Positions 16,385-26,192 of a stretch of 64,000 nucleotides of DNA are shown here, piece by piece (within the stretch, counting starts at the first letter, position 1; each line of letters begins with the position of its first letter). The notes below the pieces were generated by a model that was given only the letters and a program-made list of their open reading frames with translations, was not told the origin of the DNA and ran no database searches. Origin of the DNA: Leptospira licerasiae serovar Varillal str. VAR 010 (lineage in GTDB: Bacteria; Spirochaetota; Leptospiria; Leptospirales; Leptospiraceae). Location: the NCBI RefSeq assembly GCF_000244755.1, contig NZ_AHOO02000005.1, positions 1,116,001 to 1,180,000 of the forward strand, written 5' to 3'. The position numbers and the translations under genes were made by a program.

Positions 16385-16894
16385 ATGATAGATCCGGAAT
16401 ATTGTGTCGCATTGGCAGAATACAATCGTTGGCAAAACGAATCCTTATTAAACGTTTCTGAAAAATTGAAGCCGGGGGAATTGGAAGAAGACAAAAAACT
16501 ATTCTTCGGATCGATAGCGAAGACTTGGAATCATATCATCATGATGGATCTTTCCTGGTTAGATAGATTCCATTCTAGACCGATCCAAAAATTGGATTTT
16601 CAGGAAATACAATTTTCGGACTTTGCAGAACTCAAAAAACTTAGGACTGAATTAGATTCGACGATTTCGGAATGGGTAAAAACCATTACCTCAGAGTGGC
16701 TTGCAAAAGATCTGAAGTTTTACAGTTACATGTACAAAAAAGAGATCACGTTGCCGATCTGGCTTCTGATCACTCATTTTTTCAATCATCAGACCCATCA
16801 TCGCAGTCAAATTTCCACAGCATTATTACAAAGCGGATTGGATTATGGAGTCACTGATATTCCTTGGAATCCTTTTTATCCGAAATCTAGATAA
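16385..16894 (+). CDS. DinB-family protein
   Basis: The 169-residue four-helix-bundle protein has the DinB metal triad: H50 in TWNHIIM and H135 plus H138/H139 in FNHQTHHR. The EYNRWQNE opening is typical of the family. These proteins are metal-dependent enzymes or thiol transferases of mostly unknown substrate; the name comes from a DNA-damage-inducible member and does not prove a repair role. It starts 97 bases from the divergent ppk gene, and the SH3 lipoprotein gene follows after 17 bases. Confidence 0.85.
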   Translation: MIDPEYCVALAEYNRWQNESLLNVSEKLKPGELEEDKKLFFGSIAKTWNHIIMMDLSWLDRFHSRPIQKLDFQEIQFSDFAELKKLRTELDSTISEWVKTITSEWLAKDLKFYSYMYKKEITLPIWLLITHFFNHQTHHRSQISTALLQSGLDYGVTDIPWNPFYPKSR

Positions 16895-16911
16895 TATATT
16901 CAGGAAAACGA

Positions 16912-17232
16912 ATGAAGCAGATTTTCACATTCTTTTTGACTTTTATCTCTCTTTTAGTTTGGAATTGCGCCTCTGCAGAAAAAGTGGAACCTCGTAAGAT
17001 CGAAAAGATCATGAAGGTCCAAGCGGGAGGAGGTCTTCGTTTGAGGATCGCTCCTAATATAGAAGCTAAAAAGATTGATTTGGTCCCTGACGGCGACGTT
17101 GTAGAAACTTTCGGCGAGACTGGAGAGGTGGAGATCCAAGACGGTAAGCAAGGTCGTTGGGTTAAAGTGAAGTGGAAGAAAAAAGACGGATATGTATTCG
17201 GCGGATTTTTAGAATTTATCAACGTCAAATAA
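16912..17232 (+). CDS. Putative lipoprotein with SH3b domain
   Basis: This 106-residue protein begins with a signal peptide ending SLLVWNC, a spirochaete-type lipobox (Asn before Cys19). The rest is one bacterial SH3 domain (about 36-104): GGGLRLRIAPNIEAKKI, VVETFGETG and GRWVKVKWKKKDGYVFGGFL. SH3b domains usually bind peptidoglycan or ligands in the envelope, so it probably sits in the periplasm as an anchored binding module. Start ATG 16912 is 18 bases after the DinB gene. No catalytic domain is attached. Confidence 0.8.
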   Translation: MKQIFTFFLTFISLLVWNCASAEKVEPRKIEKIMKVQAGGGLRLRIAPNIEAKKIDLVPDGDVVETFGETGEVEIQDGKQGRWVKVKWKKKDGYVFGGFLEFINVK

Positions 17233-17274
17233 TTTTATACTTTTTGAATATTCTCCTAATTTAAAGGAATTCCA

Positions 17275-18072
17275 TTGAGAAGATTAAGAAACCAATTTAT
17301 AGATATTATTTCATTCCAAAACGCAGCGGGATATTTCGCTGCAATTACGTTCTTTGTGAGTTTATTTTCCTTATTGATCGATCCTAAGATCGGCGTATTG
17401 ACTTCTGACATGCTGGAAGGGGGAAGATGGTGGAATGCAGGTTTATTCGTATTTCATCTACTTTCTCCCGCTGAGATCCAGGCCGGAACTTATATGCCTT
17501 GGATCTTTTTGATCTTTTACACATATCTTGTTTTTTCCGTAGGCAAAATTTTAGAAGAGGATATGGGTTCTCTTCGATTCAATCTATTTCTGTTTTCTTT
17601 AATGTTCTTCATTACGATAGGCGGGGTTCTTTCTTTATATTATCCGTTGTTTGTGGAGACAAAGATGATCTATGATTGTCTTTTATTAGCTCTCGCAATT
17701 CGTATGCCCAATCTGGAATTTTTCATCATTCCGATCCGAATGAAATGGATCGGGATCGCTTTATTCGTGTATTTGTTCTGGGAAAGAGGAGATGAAATGA
17801 GAATGTTCAACTCTATCTTACCGTGGGCGGGATTGTTTTTCGGGTTCTCCAGCTTGTTATTATTTTTCGGAAGGGATATCTTAGGTACTAAGATCCGGGA
17901 GCATAAAACTTCTACCTGGAAGGCCAAACAATCCGAAGTATTCACAGTTCATAAATGTTATGTTTGTGGAGCCACTGAGGCCACGGATCCTCTATTGGAA
18001 TTCCGTTATTGTGTGGATTGTGAAGATAAGGAATACTGCGAGAACCATCTTCATAATCATGTTCATTCTTGA
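17275..18072 (+). CDS. Rhomboid-like membrane protein with C-terminal zinc ribbon, catalytic residues absent
   Basis: This 265-residue protein has about six hydrophobic segments. The layout and the VGKILEEDMGSLRFNLFLF segment between helices resemble rhomboid/derlin-type proteins. The catalytic GxSG and His of active rhomboids are missing, so it is probably a non-protease. The cytosolic tail (about 220-265) contains CYVCG, CVDCE and CENHLHNHVH, which should bind zinc. Start is TTG 17275 with AAAGGA seven bases upstream. It is likely cotranscribed with the SH3 lipoprotein 42 bases before. Function is unknown; substrate recognition or protein quality control is a guess. Confidence 0.7.
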   Translation: MRRLRNQFIDIISFQNAAGYFAAITFFVSLFSLLIDPKIGVLTSDMLEGGRWWNAGLFVFHLLSPAEIQAGTYMPWIFLIFYTYLVFSVGKILEEDMGSLRFNLFLFSLMFFITIGGVLSLYYPLFVETKMIYDCLLLALAIRMPNLEFFIIPIRMKWIGIALFVYLFWERGDEMRMFNSILPWAGLFFGFSSLLLFFGRDILGTKIREHKTSTWKAKQSEVFTVHKCYVCGATEATDPLLEFRYCVDCEDKEYCENHLHNHVHS

Positions 18073-18234
18073 GAGATCTTAATTCTATCCCTTAAGCACG
18101 GTTTTTTGCAGTCTTTAAGTTTATAAATTATTCAATTTTTTTTAAACCGGATTGACTTTCTTTAGGTAAGCTGTGAAATTTTCCGGCGCTCCAAATTCCC
18201 CCATCCTGGCAGGGAATTTTGCAGGAAACCTTCC

Positions 18235-21200
18235 GTGAATTCGATTGTCTACTGGTTTGAAGAATTATTTGCCTCCCTTCCTTTACCCTTTTTAGACATT
18301 TGGGGGAGATTCGGCTATATAGTAGGGATCGTTTTAATGGTCTGTGCCTACGGCGGTTTTACCTTTAATCCGGGAGGCAAATTCGGTTTTGGTCGCCAAA
18401 AACAAAGTTGGGATACTCAGGCCTTTTTAAGTATTCCATTCACTTTTGTTTCTATTTTTATTACCGGCTATATAGGTTCTTTTATCGTATTGGTTCCAGG
18501 TGCTCAGACCTTTGAATCTCTAAAGGACCTAACTGTCTTTCTTTGTATTCTTTTGTTCGGCTATCCGGCACTACTTGCTGTTCCATTTGCTTACGGACTT
18601 TCTGATCTTATCGAAGGTGTTCCTCCCGATTTTCTATTCGATTGGCTTTTAGGATATTTTATCAACCCTTCTTGCTTTTGGGTGGCTTATCAGCTGATAG
18701 GGAGGGACCCCGATTTTAAAAAACTGAAAACATGGGCATTATATTCGATTTTCGTAATTATTTTCATGAGTATAGAACCTCAGCTCTGGGGATATATATG
18801 TTCCGAACAATTCACTAAAGAGATCTCTTACCGAAATATAACTCCTGCGCTCTTTTTTACCACAGGAGTCACTTGGGTGGTCGCCCCTTTTGCCATGTTG
18901 GTCGCATTACCGCTGGCTAAGAAGTACGGATTGTTTTGGGCGGAAATTCCGAGCCACACTAGAGAGTTTCTATTAAGTTATAAAGAGTGGTACTGGCAGG
19001 AAGAAAAATTAGGAAAAGACGGAGTTCCATCGGCCCAAGGACTTCCTATCCGGATGTTCTTAGTGACTCCGTTTATTCTTTTGGTCTTGATCATGGTCGC
19101 TGCCACTGCCTATCTAACTTTGAGAAGTTCGGAAGTGGCATCCGGAAAACTCGCTTCTAGATTGCACCAAGAGATTTCGGAAAATATCAATCTGAGGCTG
19201 GATGATTATTTGGCTCGTTCAGTTCAGAAAAAGCCGGAAGAAATCTCTCTTTTATTAAAAAATACGAATATAGCTAGGCACGGTAAGGCGTTTATCGTGG
19301 ATAGGGAAGCCAGAATCATCGCTTCTTCCGATTTGCGTTTTAGCAATATCGGGTCGGCTATAGAGAGCGGGGATCCTGTAATACGAAATTCTATCCTTTC
19401 CGTGCTCAAGGATTACGGGGATTTGTATTCGGTCAAGGTGGCGTTTCAGTTCAGATTTGATATCGTTAATGCTAAACCCGTTTCCAGAGAGACCTGGCTT
19501 ACTCAGGTAAACCCCTATAGTGATAATGAGGGTAAGCATGATTGGATCGTCATTACTGCGATGCCAGCTTCTTATTATTTGGAAGGTGTGCAGATCGGAA
19601 ATAGCGAGTCTGCAAAAGTATTTGCCGTTGCATTGACTCTTTCCCTTTTGATCGCAGCATTTCTGGCCGGAATTGTTACATCACCGATCCGTAATATTTC
19701 TAGAGCGACTAGGGCAATGGCGGAAGGGGACTTCTCCCAAAGAGTCCCTCCAAGCAAATTGGAGGAGATCGGAACCCTTGCATTTTCCTTCAACCATATG
19801 GCGCAGCAGTTGCAGGAAGCGTTCCGAAGGACTAAAGCCAGTGAAGAACAATACAGGGATCTTGTGGATACCACTCCGGGTATTGTTTGGGAAGCGGATG
19901 CAATTACTTTCAATTTCACATTCGTGAGTAAACAGGCAGTCGATCTGCTCGGGTATTCCGTGGAAGATTGGAAAACTCCCGGATTTTGGGCAGATCATAT
20001 CCATCCGGAAGATAAAGATTATGCGGTAAATTATTGTGTAGCCTGTACAGGACGATTAGAGGCCCACGATTTCGAATATAGGTTCTTAAAGAAAGACGGA
20101 ACGGTTGTTTGGCTGAGAGATATGGTGAAAGTGATCTCCGAGGGTAACAAGGAAAAATGGCTTCGCGGGGTTATGGTAGATATCACCGAACGTAAAAACT
20201 TCGAAGAGAAGTTTTTGGAGAGGAACAGATTTATCGAATCCATTTTGGATATTAGTCCGGACATATTATATATTTATGATATAAGAGAGAAAAGGAACGT
20301 ATACAGCAATATAGGAGTAGAGAGGCTGCTGGGGTATTCAGTAGAAGAGATCCAGGAGATGGGGAATTCCTTTCTTAAATCATTGATGCATCCAGATGAT
20401 TATCAGGTCCATTTAAACGATATTATTCCGAAATATTTGAACGCGTTAGACAAAGATGTAATAGAACACCAATACCGGATGCATAATAAGGACCAAAAAT
20501 GGCGTTGGTTTGTTTCCAGAGAATTAATTTATAAGAGGGATCCGGATGGAATTCCTACTCAGATTTTCGGTATCTCCAATGATATTACAAAGAGTAAGGA
20601 AGCGGAAGAAACTATCCTGGATCTAAATGCAAATCTGGAACGTAAGATCGATCAAAGAACGGAAGAATTAAAGAGAACGAATATGGATCTGAAGGAATCA
20701 TTGGAATATCAGAAAAAAATATCCAATGAACTAAAAGAAACACAAAGCCAACTTCTTCTTTCGGAAAAATTAGCTGCCTTAGGGCAGCTTGCTGCCGGGA
20801 TGACTCACGAGTTAAATACGCCATTGGGAGCGATTGTCTCATCAAATCGTGCAATTTTGGATATCCTATACGAAGAGATCAGGGAAATACCTGACCTTCT
20901 TCTTTCTTTAAATAAAGTAGAAGTGGAACATTTTAAATTTCTGTTGGATGAAAGTTTGAAGGAAATCTCCCAAACGGAGATCTTGCCGAACCGATCCTTA
21001 AGAAGAGAGCTCGTTCGAATATTTAAAGAAGCTTCCGTTCCGGATCCGGATAACGCGGTAAATATGGTCTTAGAATTGGGGATCCATAGATTGGGAGAAA
21101 AACTCCCTGATCTGTTGAGAACGGAAAATTCTATGAAAATTCTGGCGGCGGTTTCCTCCATCGCTTCGGTCGTAAGATTCAGTAACGTAATCTCAATCGC

Positions 21201-21744
21201 TACAGGAAAAGCGTCTTACGTGGTGGACGCTCTTAAAAATTATCTGAACCCAGGAACGCATAACGGAGATGAGGAGCTTGTGCCGGTCGATGTGGAAGTT
21301 GAATTGGAGACGATCATCGCGTTATACCATAATAAGATCAAATACGGTGTAGAAGTAGTTAAACATTATCGAACTAACGAGCTTTGTTTAGGAGACCCGG
21401 ATAAGTTGAATCAAGTATGGATCAATCTATTAAATAATGGATTGCAGGCCATGAATTATAAAGGTAAAATCGAAATTTCGATAGAGAGACGAGAATCTTG
21501 GATTATAGTTTCTTTCATCGATTCCGGGTCAGGGATCTCGAAAGAGATACAGGACAGAATTTTTGATCCATTCTTCACTACTAAAAATCCTGGAGAAGGT
21601 ATCGGCTTAGGTCTGGATATTTGCAAAAAGATCATAGAGAAGATGGGCGGAAAAATAGAGTTTGAGAGCGAACCTGGGCGCACCAAGTTCGAAGTTTGGC
21701 TGAAACCGGCGAACCGTAAAAAAGAGGAATCTATTGGAAACTGA
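18235..21744 (+). CDS. Large membrane sensor histidine kinase with HAMP and two PAS domains
   Basis: The 1169-residue kinase starts at a GTG with AGGAAA upstream. The first 230 residues contain about seven hydrophobic helices. A further helix (about 278-300) leads to a periplasmic sensing region (about 300-455), a final helix (about 463-485) and HAMP (about 486-545). Two PAS domains (about 550-665 and 670-795) and a coiled coil precede HisKA with H858 in [11 protein letters not shown]. HATPase boxes ([22 protein letters not shown]) follow. The distance from H858 to the N-box is about 200 residues, roughly 90 more than usual, owing to a helical insert (about 890-1000). It overlaps the next gene, a receiver protein, by 11 bases. 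Confidence 0.92.
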   Translation: MNSIVYWFEELFASLPLPFLDIWGRFGYIVGIVLMVCAYGGFTFNPGGKFGFGRQKQSWDTQAFLSIPFTFVSIFITGYIGSFIVLVPGAQTFESLKDLTVFLCILLFGYPALLAVPFAYGLSDLIEGVPPDFLFDWLLGYFINPSCFWVAYQLIGRDPDFKKLKTWALYSIFVIIFMSIEPQLWGYICSEQFTKEISYRNITPALFFTTGVTWVVAPFAMLVALPLAKKYGLFWAEIPSHTREFLLSYKEWYWQEEKLGKDGVPSAQGLPIRMFLVTPFILLVLIMVAATAYLTLRSSEVASGKLASRLHQEISENINLRLDDYLARSVQKKPEEISLLLKNTNIARHGKAFIVDREARIIASSDLRFSNIGSAIESGDPVIRNSILSVLKDYGDLYSVKVAFQFRFDIVNAKPVSRETWLTQVNPYSDNEGKHDWIVITAMPASYYLEGVQIGNSESAKVFAVALTLSLLIAAFLAGIVTSPIRNISRATRAMAEGDFSQRVPPSKLEEIGTLAFSFNHMAQQLQEAFRRTKASEEQYRDLVDTTPGIVWEADAITFNFTFVSKQAVDLLGYSVEDWKTPGFWADHIHPEDKDYAVNYCVACTGRLEAHDFEYRFLKKDGTVVWLRDMVKVISEGNKEKWLRGVMVDITERKNFEEKFLERNRFIESILDISPDILYIYDIREKRNVYSNIGVERLLGYSVEEIQEMGNSFLKSLMHPDDYQVHLNDIIPKYLNALDKDVIEHQYRMHNKDQKWRWFVSRELIYKRDPDGIPTQIFGISNDITKSKEAEETILDLNANLERKIDQRTEELKRTNMDLKESLEYQKKISNELKETQSQLLLSEKLAALGQLAAGMTHELNTPLGAIVSSNRAILDILYEEIREIPDLLLSLNKVEVEHFKFLLDESLKEISQTEILPNRSLRRELVRIFKEASVPDPDNAVNMVLELGIHRLGEKLPDLLRTENSMKILAAVSSIASVVRFSNVISIATGKASYVVDALKNYLNPGTHNGDEELVPVDVEVELETIIALYHNKIKYGVEVVKHYRTNELCLGDPDKLNQVWINLLNNGLQAMNYKGKIEISIERRESWIIVSFIDSGSGISKEIQDRIFDPFFTTKNPGEGIGLGLDICKKIIEKMGGKIEFESEPGRTKFEVWLKPANRKKEESIGN

Positions 21745-22141
21745 AACATCACAGAATGCGATCCTATGCGTGGATGACGAGGCGATCATTTTAATTACCT
21801 TACAAAAGGAATTAAAAAAACAGCTTGGAAATTTATTCCAGTACGAGACCGCACTAAACGCAGAAGAAGCTATGGAAGTTATAGATGATCTGGTGAGCGC
21901 CGGTGTGAATGTTATCTTGATCTTATCCGATTGGTTGATGCCGGGGATTAAGGGAGATGAATTCTTAATTTTGGTCCATCAAAAATATCCTAAGATCCGT
22001 TCCATTTTGATCACTGGACATGTGGATGCCGCCGCAGTGGATAGGGTAAAAAAAGAAGCAGGCACTTATACTGTGATCCCAAAACCTTGGGATGTAAACA
22101 AACTGATGGAAGCTGTTCGGGTCTGCTGTAACTTGAATTAG
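21734..22141 (+). CDS. Stand-alone receiver protein
   Basis: The 135-residue protein is a single receiver domain: CVDDEA carries the acidic pair, D66 in LSDWLMPG is the phosphoacceptor, and IPKPW holds the conserved Lys. There is no output domain. It starts at a TTG inside the end of the kinase gene with AGAGGA five bases before it, so kinase and receiver are translationally coupled and should be cognate. It may act as a phosphate shuttle or bind a target protein, as CheY does. Confidence 0.9.
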   Translation: METETSQNAILCVDDEAIILITLQKELKKQLGNLFQYETALNAEEAMEVIDDLVSAGVNVILILSDWLMPGIKGDEFLILVHQKYPKIRSILITGHVDAAAVDRVKKEAGTYTVIPKPWDVNKLMEAVRVCCNLN

Positions 22142-22245
22142 AGCGAGCGTTACGTAAATCTCCATAGGAAACCATTCGCCCGTTTCGATATTTTGCACTT
22201 CAAACTAACACCGGTTCATTCGGATGCTTCCAAATTGAAAACGAA

Positions 22246-22275
22246 TTGACCTTTCCTTTTCCAAGAAGATACTTT
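22246..22275 (+). promoter_or_regulatory. Possible sigma-70 promoter of the acyl-CoA dehydrogenase gene
   Basis: TTGACC (22246-22251) and TACTTT (22270-22275) are separated by 18 bases, and transcription would begin near 22283, about 20 bases before the ATG. The -10 match is poor, so this is only a candidate. Confidence 0.3.
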
Positions 22276-22302
22276 ATTATCTCTTAGAGGAATCTTCTGA
22301 TC

Positions 22303-24063
22303 ATGCTGCAAAATAACTACTTTAACGATGTGTCCGACCTTAGGTTACATTTCGATCATATTATAAACTGGAAGGAAATTGTAGATTCCTACGAAGGCGG
22401 ATTTACTGACGCGGCAAAATATAGGGCAGGAGACGAAAGATTTGCCGCTGCACCATCTTCTCTTGACGAAGCATTAGAATATTATAAAATCTTATTAGAC
22501 TCTGTCGGAGAATTTGCAGGTAAAGAGATTGCTCCTTACGTTGCCGAATTGGATAAAGTAGGCGTTAAATTCGAGAATGGAAAAGTCGTATTTCCTGAAA
22601 AATTATTGGAAATCGTCCGAAAGGCAAGAGATGCAGGATTACAACCGACCGGTTTTTCCAGAAAATACGGCGGTTTAGGGGTTCCTTGGACTGTTCGCGC
22701 ATTCTTCAGTGAAATATTATATAGAGTGGATGCATCCGTTTGTATCTCCATTGGTTGTGTAAACTTAGCGGAGATCGTAGAGAAGAACGGAAGCGAAGAA
22801 TTAAAGGACGAATGGTTGCCTCGTTTGGCCGCCGGAGAATTTGCATGTGCGATGGGACTCACGGAGCCTGACCATGGTTCCGATCTACCGGGACTTCGCA
22901 CTAAAGCCACACATAAAGAAGGAAATATTTATCTATTAAACGGAACTAAAAGATTTATCACTCAAGGCTGCGGCACGGGTGAGATCCCTGCGATCCTTTT
23001 GTTACTAGCCCGAACTGGAAATCCGGGAAGCGGTGCAAGAGGACTTTCATTCTTCTTGGTCCAATCCAAGGATGTACAAGTTGCCGGGATCGAAAAAAAG
23101 ATGGGACTACATTGTTCCCCTACTTGCGAGATCGTTTTAGAAAATACTCCAGGTATCTTGATCGGAGAAGAAGGTCACGGACTCATCAAACATACGATGG
23201 GAATGTTGAACGGGGCCCGTATGGGAATTTCCCAACAAGGAGTCGGGATCGCGCAAGCAGCGTTAGCCGAAACTAAAAAGTATACTTCCGAAAGAATACA
23301 ATTCGGAAAACCGATCGGGACGATTCCGGCTGTTCGTAAAATTTTACGCAGAATGGAAAGAGAAACCATGGCAATGCGCTGCTTAATGTTAGAAGGCGCC
23401 AGAGCAATGGATCTGTATTATTTCAGAGGAGATCATCTCAAGGAAAAAGGTGCTACGGAAAGAGATCTAAAATCCGATGTGGTCCTAAAATATTGGGAAA
23501 AGTTAGCCGGAATACTCACACCGATTTCCAAATTTTACTGCTCCGAGTCCTGCGTTAAGATTGCAGGTGATGCAGTTCAACTTCATGGAGGAGCAGGCTT
23601 CACTGAGGATTATGACGTCTCCAGAATTTACAGAGACTCTAGGATCACTACTATCTACGATGGAACTTCTCAAATCCAAGTCAATGCTAGCATCGGTGGG
23701 ATCGTAACCGGTATGAGTGGTCATGGTTTCTTGCGAGAATATATAGATAACGAATGGTCCCATTTTCCGACCGAAGAGACCAAAGTCCTTTCAGATGTTT
23801 GGGACGGTTTCCAAGAGGCAGTTGCGATGTACAAGGATCTTGCTACTTCCGAAGAGAGAGAAGAGACTGCGGATGAGATCGTATGGGCAAGCGCCAGACT
23901 TCTTTCCGGTTTATTATTCTATCGTTCCACTCTTCGTATTCCGGAAGAACTTAGAACGGAAAGACTTTCTCATGTGGACGAATATAATCTGGATAGCCTC
24001 GGTTATATGGAAGGCCTAAAAGCAAAGTTAAGAGTAAAACTTTCCGCAAGACAGGCGGTTTAG
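22303..24063 (+). CDS. Acyl-CoA dehydrogenase family protein
   Basis: The 586-residue flavoprotein belongs to the acyl-CoA dehydrogenases, which oxidise acyl-CoA to trans-2-enoyl-CoA and pass electrons to ETF. Visible blocks are ACAMGLTEPDHGSD and LNGTKRFITQG (FAD side), GMLNGARMGISQQGVG, and the C-terminal QLHGGAGFTEDYDVSRIYRD. The position of the usual catalytic Glu in YEGTSQIQ is Asp here (D453 in IYDGTSQIQ), which could alter activity or substrate. The protein is about 180 residues longer than the short-chain type, with an extra C-terminal helical part. It has AGAGGA before the ATG and a hairpin repeat directly after its stop. Confidence 0.9.
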   Translation: MLQNNYFNDVSDLRLHFDHIINWKEIVDSYEGGFTDAAKYRAGDERFAAAPSSLDEALEYYKILLDSVGEFAGKEIAPYVAELDKVGVKFENGKVVFPEKLLEIVRKARDAGLQPTGFSRKYGGLGVPWTVRAFFSEILYRVDASVCISIGCVNLAEIVEKNGSEELKDEWLPRLAAGEFACAMGLTEPDHGSDLPGLRTKATHKEGNIYLLNGTKRFITQGCGTGEIPAILLLLARTGNPGSGARGLSFFLVQSKDVQVAGIEKKMGLHCSPTCEIVLENTPGILIGEEGHGLIKHTMGMLNGARMGISQQGVGIAQAALAETKKYTSERIQFGKPIGTIPAVRKILRRMERETMAMRCLMLEGARAMDLYYFRGDHLKEKGATERDLKSDVVLKYWEKLAGILTPISKFYCSESCVKIAGDAVQLHGGAGFTEDYDVSRIYRDSRITTIYDGTSQIQVNASIGGIVTGMSGHGFLREYIDNEWSHFPTEETKVLSDVWDGFQEAVAMYKDLATSEEREETADEIVWASARLLSGLLFYRSTLRIPEELRTERLSHVDEYNLDSLGYMEGLKAKLRVKLSARQAV

Positions 24064-24152
24064 GGGGAGGTCTCCCCCTCGCTCCAGCCGCGTATTCACG
24101 CGTCTTTCGCGACCCCCTCTCCGGGGAATTCCAACCTACGGACCCCGGAGCC
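24064..24152 (+). repeat. Dispersed G/C-rich intergenic repeat, copy 2
   Basis: It begins directly after the TAG of the acyl-CoA dehydrogenase gene with a GGGGGAG/CTCCCCC hairpin, then carries the same blocks as the copy at 2918-3015 (CAGCCGCG, ACGCGTCTT, CCCCCTCTCCGGGG, GACCCCGGA). Both copies point the same way. The hairpin may end the upstream transcript. Confidence 0.75.
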
Positions 24153-24218
24153 GGAAAAAAACCGTTTTTGCACTTATACTTTTAGGAAATAGGTCGATGG
24201 AATTAGAAGGAGGGGACT

Positions 24219-26162
24219 ATGCCCGCATTCTCTATTCCGGGACTGAGTTCCGGCCAGGATACGAACCAAATCGTAAAAAAACTGGTAGAGCTGGAAGCAA
24301 AGCCGATTCGCCGTTTGGAAAGACAAAACGGTTTCAATCAGGCTCAGGTCAAGGCATGGTCCGATCTTAAAACTCTCACTACAGACCTCCAAAACAAAAC
24401 TAGAGAAATTATTTCCTTCACGGCGCCTTTTGCTACCAAGTCGATCGTTTCCGATCCGGAAGGTGTGATCACAGGTGATGCTGCGCGTTCTGCAAGCAGC
24501 GGAAAACGTAAGATAGAAGTAAAAGAACTCGCAACATTTCATCAGATCTCAGGCGATCCTATTGATTCCGAGAGAAAAATACCTGCGGGGACTTTCAAAG
24601 TTATTTCTGGAGAGATAGAGAAGGAGATAGAGTTCCAAGGCGGGACCATTCGAGATCTTTATCTTACAATCCGCACTGCTGCTGCAGGGATTGTACAACC
24701 CACGATCGTAAAAGTGGATCAAGACAAGACCGTCCTAACATTAGCCGCTTCTCAATCCGGTAAAGACAACCAATTGAAATTCGATGATCCGAACGGAGTG
24801 TTGAAGGCTGCTTCACTTGTAGGCGGAATGCTCCCTCAGGACCCTCCTCAGTCTTTTTATCTTCCATGGGAAGCAAGCCAGACAAATCCTTTCCAACCGG
24901 ATAAGTACGGTATGGCCGCTACAGCTAAGCCTACATTTATCGCTGCGGATCCGGAGAAAAAAGAACCTTCTAAGATCAAACTGAGTTCTAAACAAGCGTT
25001 CCAATTTCATATGGACGCTAAAGAAGGTAAGAAGGGTGCAAGAATTGAAGCTACTCTTTCCGAACCTTTGGAAGAAGGAGAGACTATCTCCTTGGGCGTG
25101 ATCTACGATCAGGACGAACAAGACAAAGTATTTTTAGAAACCGCCTATCATAAGGAAGGAAAGGTCCGTGTCACTTTCAAATCCAATATGGATGGAAAGA
25201 AGATCCATAAGGTAATTGTAATCAACCAAACCGGAAAGGAGAAGGAATTCTCTAATTTCAGATTTGTACTTCCTGCCGAGTTCAACGGAGCTAAACCTGC
25301 AAAAACAATTGTAGAAGCTAAAGACGCGGTCTTTCTGGTAGACGGGATCGAGATCACTCGACCTAAAAACGAAGGTCTTACCGACGTTTTGGACGGAGTC
25401 CTTCTGAACCTGAACAAAAAGAGCGAAGGTGGTCCTGCAACCGTAGATATCAAGGTGGATTCCGCAAAAGGGATCCGAATGATCAAAGAATTTATAGAAG
25501 CATATAATAATGTTCTAAAATACTCAAAAGATGCGACCGCAGTCAATAGGGAAAGCGGGATCAGCGATTCCAAACTGGAGGATCCAGATATTACCAGATC
25601 TTTCTGGGAAGGAAAAACCAAAACAGGTATTTTAGCCGGCGAGAATTCGGTCATACGTTTGGTGGCTGGTATGAAAACGGTGACCACTTCTTCTTTCCCT
25701 GCCTATCCTAACTCCGAGATCAGAACGCTTTCCGATGTTGGAATTTCAACAGGAGAGGTGGGAAGCAAATGGGCGGACATCCAAGAAGGTTTTCTCGCTT
25801 TGGACGAGGCGAAACTTGCTGCAAAGCTTGCAGAGAATCCGGATGCGGTCCGTCATTTATTCGCTCAAGATACGAATTCCGACGCTCGAATGGACACGGG
25901 AGTCGGCGTAAATCTGGTAGAACATTTGAAACCTTATACCCAGTTCGCAGGCGGACTGGTCACGAGCAAGATCAAGTTATTAGAAGAACAAGTTTCCGAT
26001 AATAATAAAAAAATCAAAAATTTCGAATCCCATCTGATGAGTTATGAAAAAAAACTCAAAGAGAAGTTCCTGTATATGGAACAGGGGGTGGGTAGAAACA
26101 AGGCCGTCGGTTCCTATCTGAATAATAATCTCAGCAGAGGACAGGGCGGAGATGATAAATAA
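24219..26162 (+). CDS. fliD: Flagellar filament-capping protein FliD
   Basis: The 647-residue protein has the FliD architecture. The N-terminal coil (SIPGLSSGQDTNQIVKKLVELE, about residues 4-60) and C-terminal coil (about 585-640) form the leg. The middle carries the beta-rich D2-D3 domains, and a GIRMIKEFIEAYNNVLKY segment is typical of the FliD C-terminal domain. FliD caps the growing filament and helps flagellin assemble, here in the periplasm as expected for a spirochaete. The ATG has a very strong GGAGGGG site. The following gene starts 30 bases later and is coexpressed. The length is close to other spirochaete FliD proteins and longer than the enteric ones. Confidence 0.93.
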   Translation: MPAFSIPGLSSGQDTNQIVKKLVELEAKPIRRLERQNGFNQAQVKAWSDLKTLTTDLQNKTREIISFTAPFATKSIVSDPEGVITGDAARSASSGKRKIEVKELATFHQISGDPIDSERKIPAGTFKVISGEIEKEIEFQGGTIRDLYLTIRTAAAGIVQPTIVKVDQDKTVLTLAASQSGKDNQLKFDDPNGVLKAASLVGGMLPQDPPQSFYLPWEASQTNPFQPDKYGMAATAKPTFIAADPEKKEPSKIKLSSKQAFQFHMDAKEGKKGARIEATLSEPLEEGETISLGVIYDQDEQDKVFLETAYHKEGKVRVTFKSNMDGKKIHKVIVINQTGKEKEFSNFRFVLPAEFNGAKPAKTIVEAKDAVFLVDGIEITRPKNEGLTDVLDGVLLNLNKKSEGGPATVDIKVDSAKGIRMIKEFIEAYNNVLKYSKDATAVNRESGISDSKLEDPDITRSFWEGKTKTGILAGENSVIRLVAGMKTVTTSSFPAYPNSEIRTLSDVGISTGEVGSKWADIQEGFLALDEAKLAAKLAENPDAVRHLFAQDTNSDARMDTGVGVNLVEHLKPYTQFAGGLVTSKIKLLEEQVSDNNKKIKNFESHLMSYEKKLKEKFLYMEQGVGRNKAVGSYLNNNLSRGQGGDDK

Positions 26163-26192
26163 AGTAATTATAATATAACCGGAGGAATCACC

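Noticed and set aside
16385..16894. DinB as a DNA-repair polymerase.
   Set aside because: This is the four-helix metal-binding DinB family (H50, H135, H138/H139), unrelated to DNA polymerase IV.
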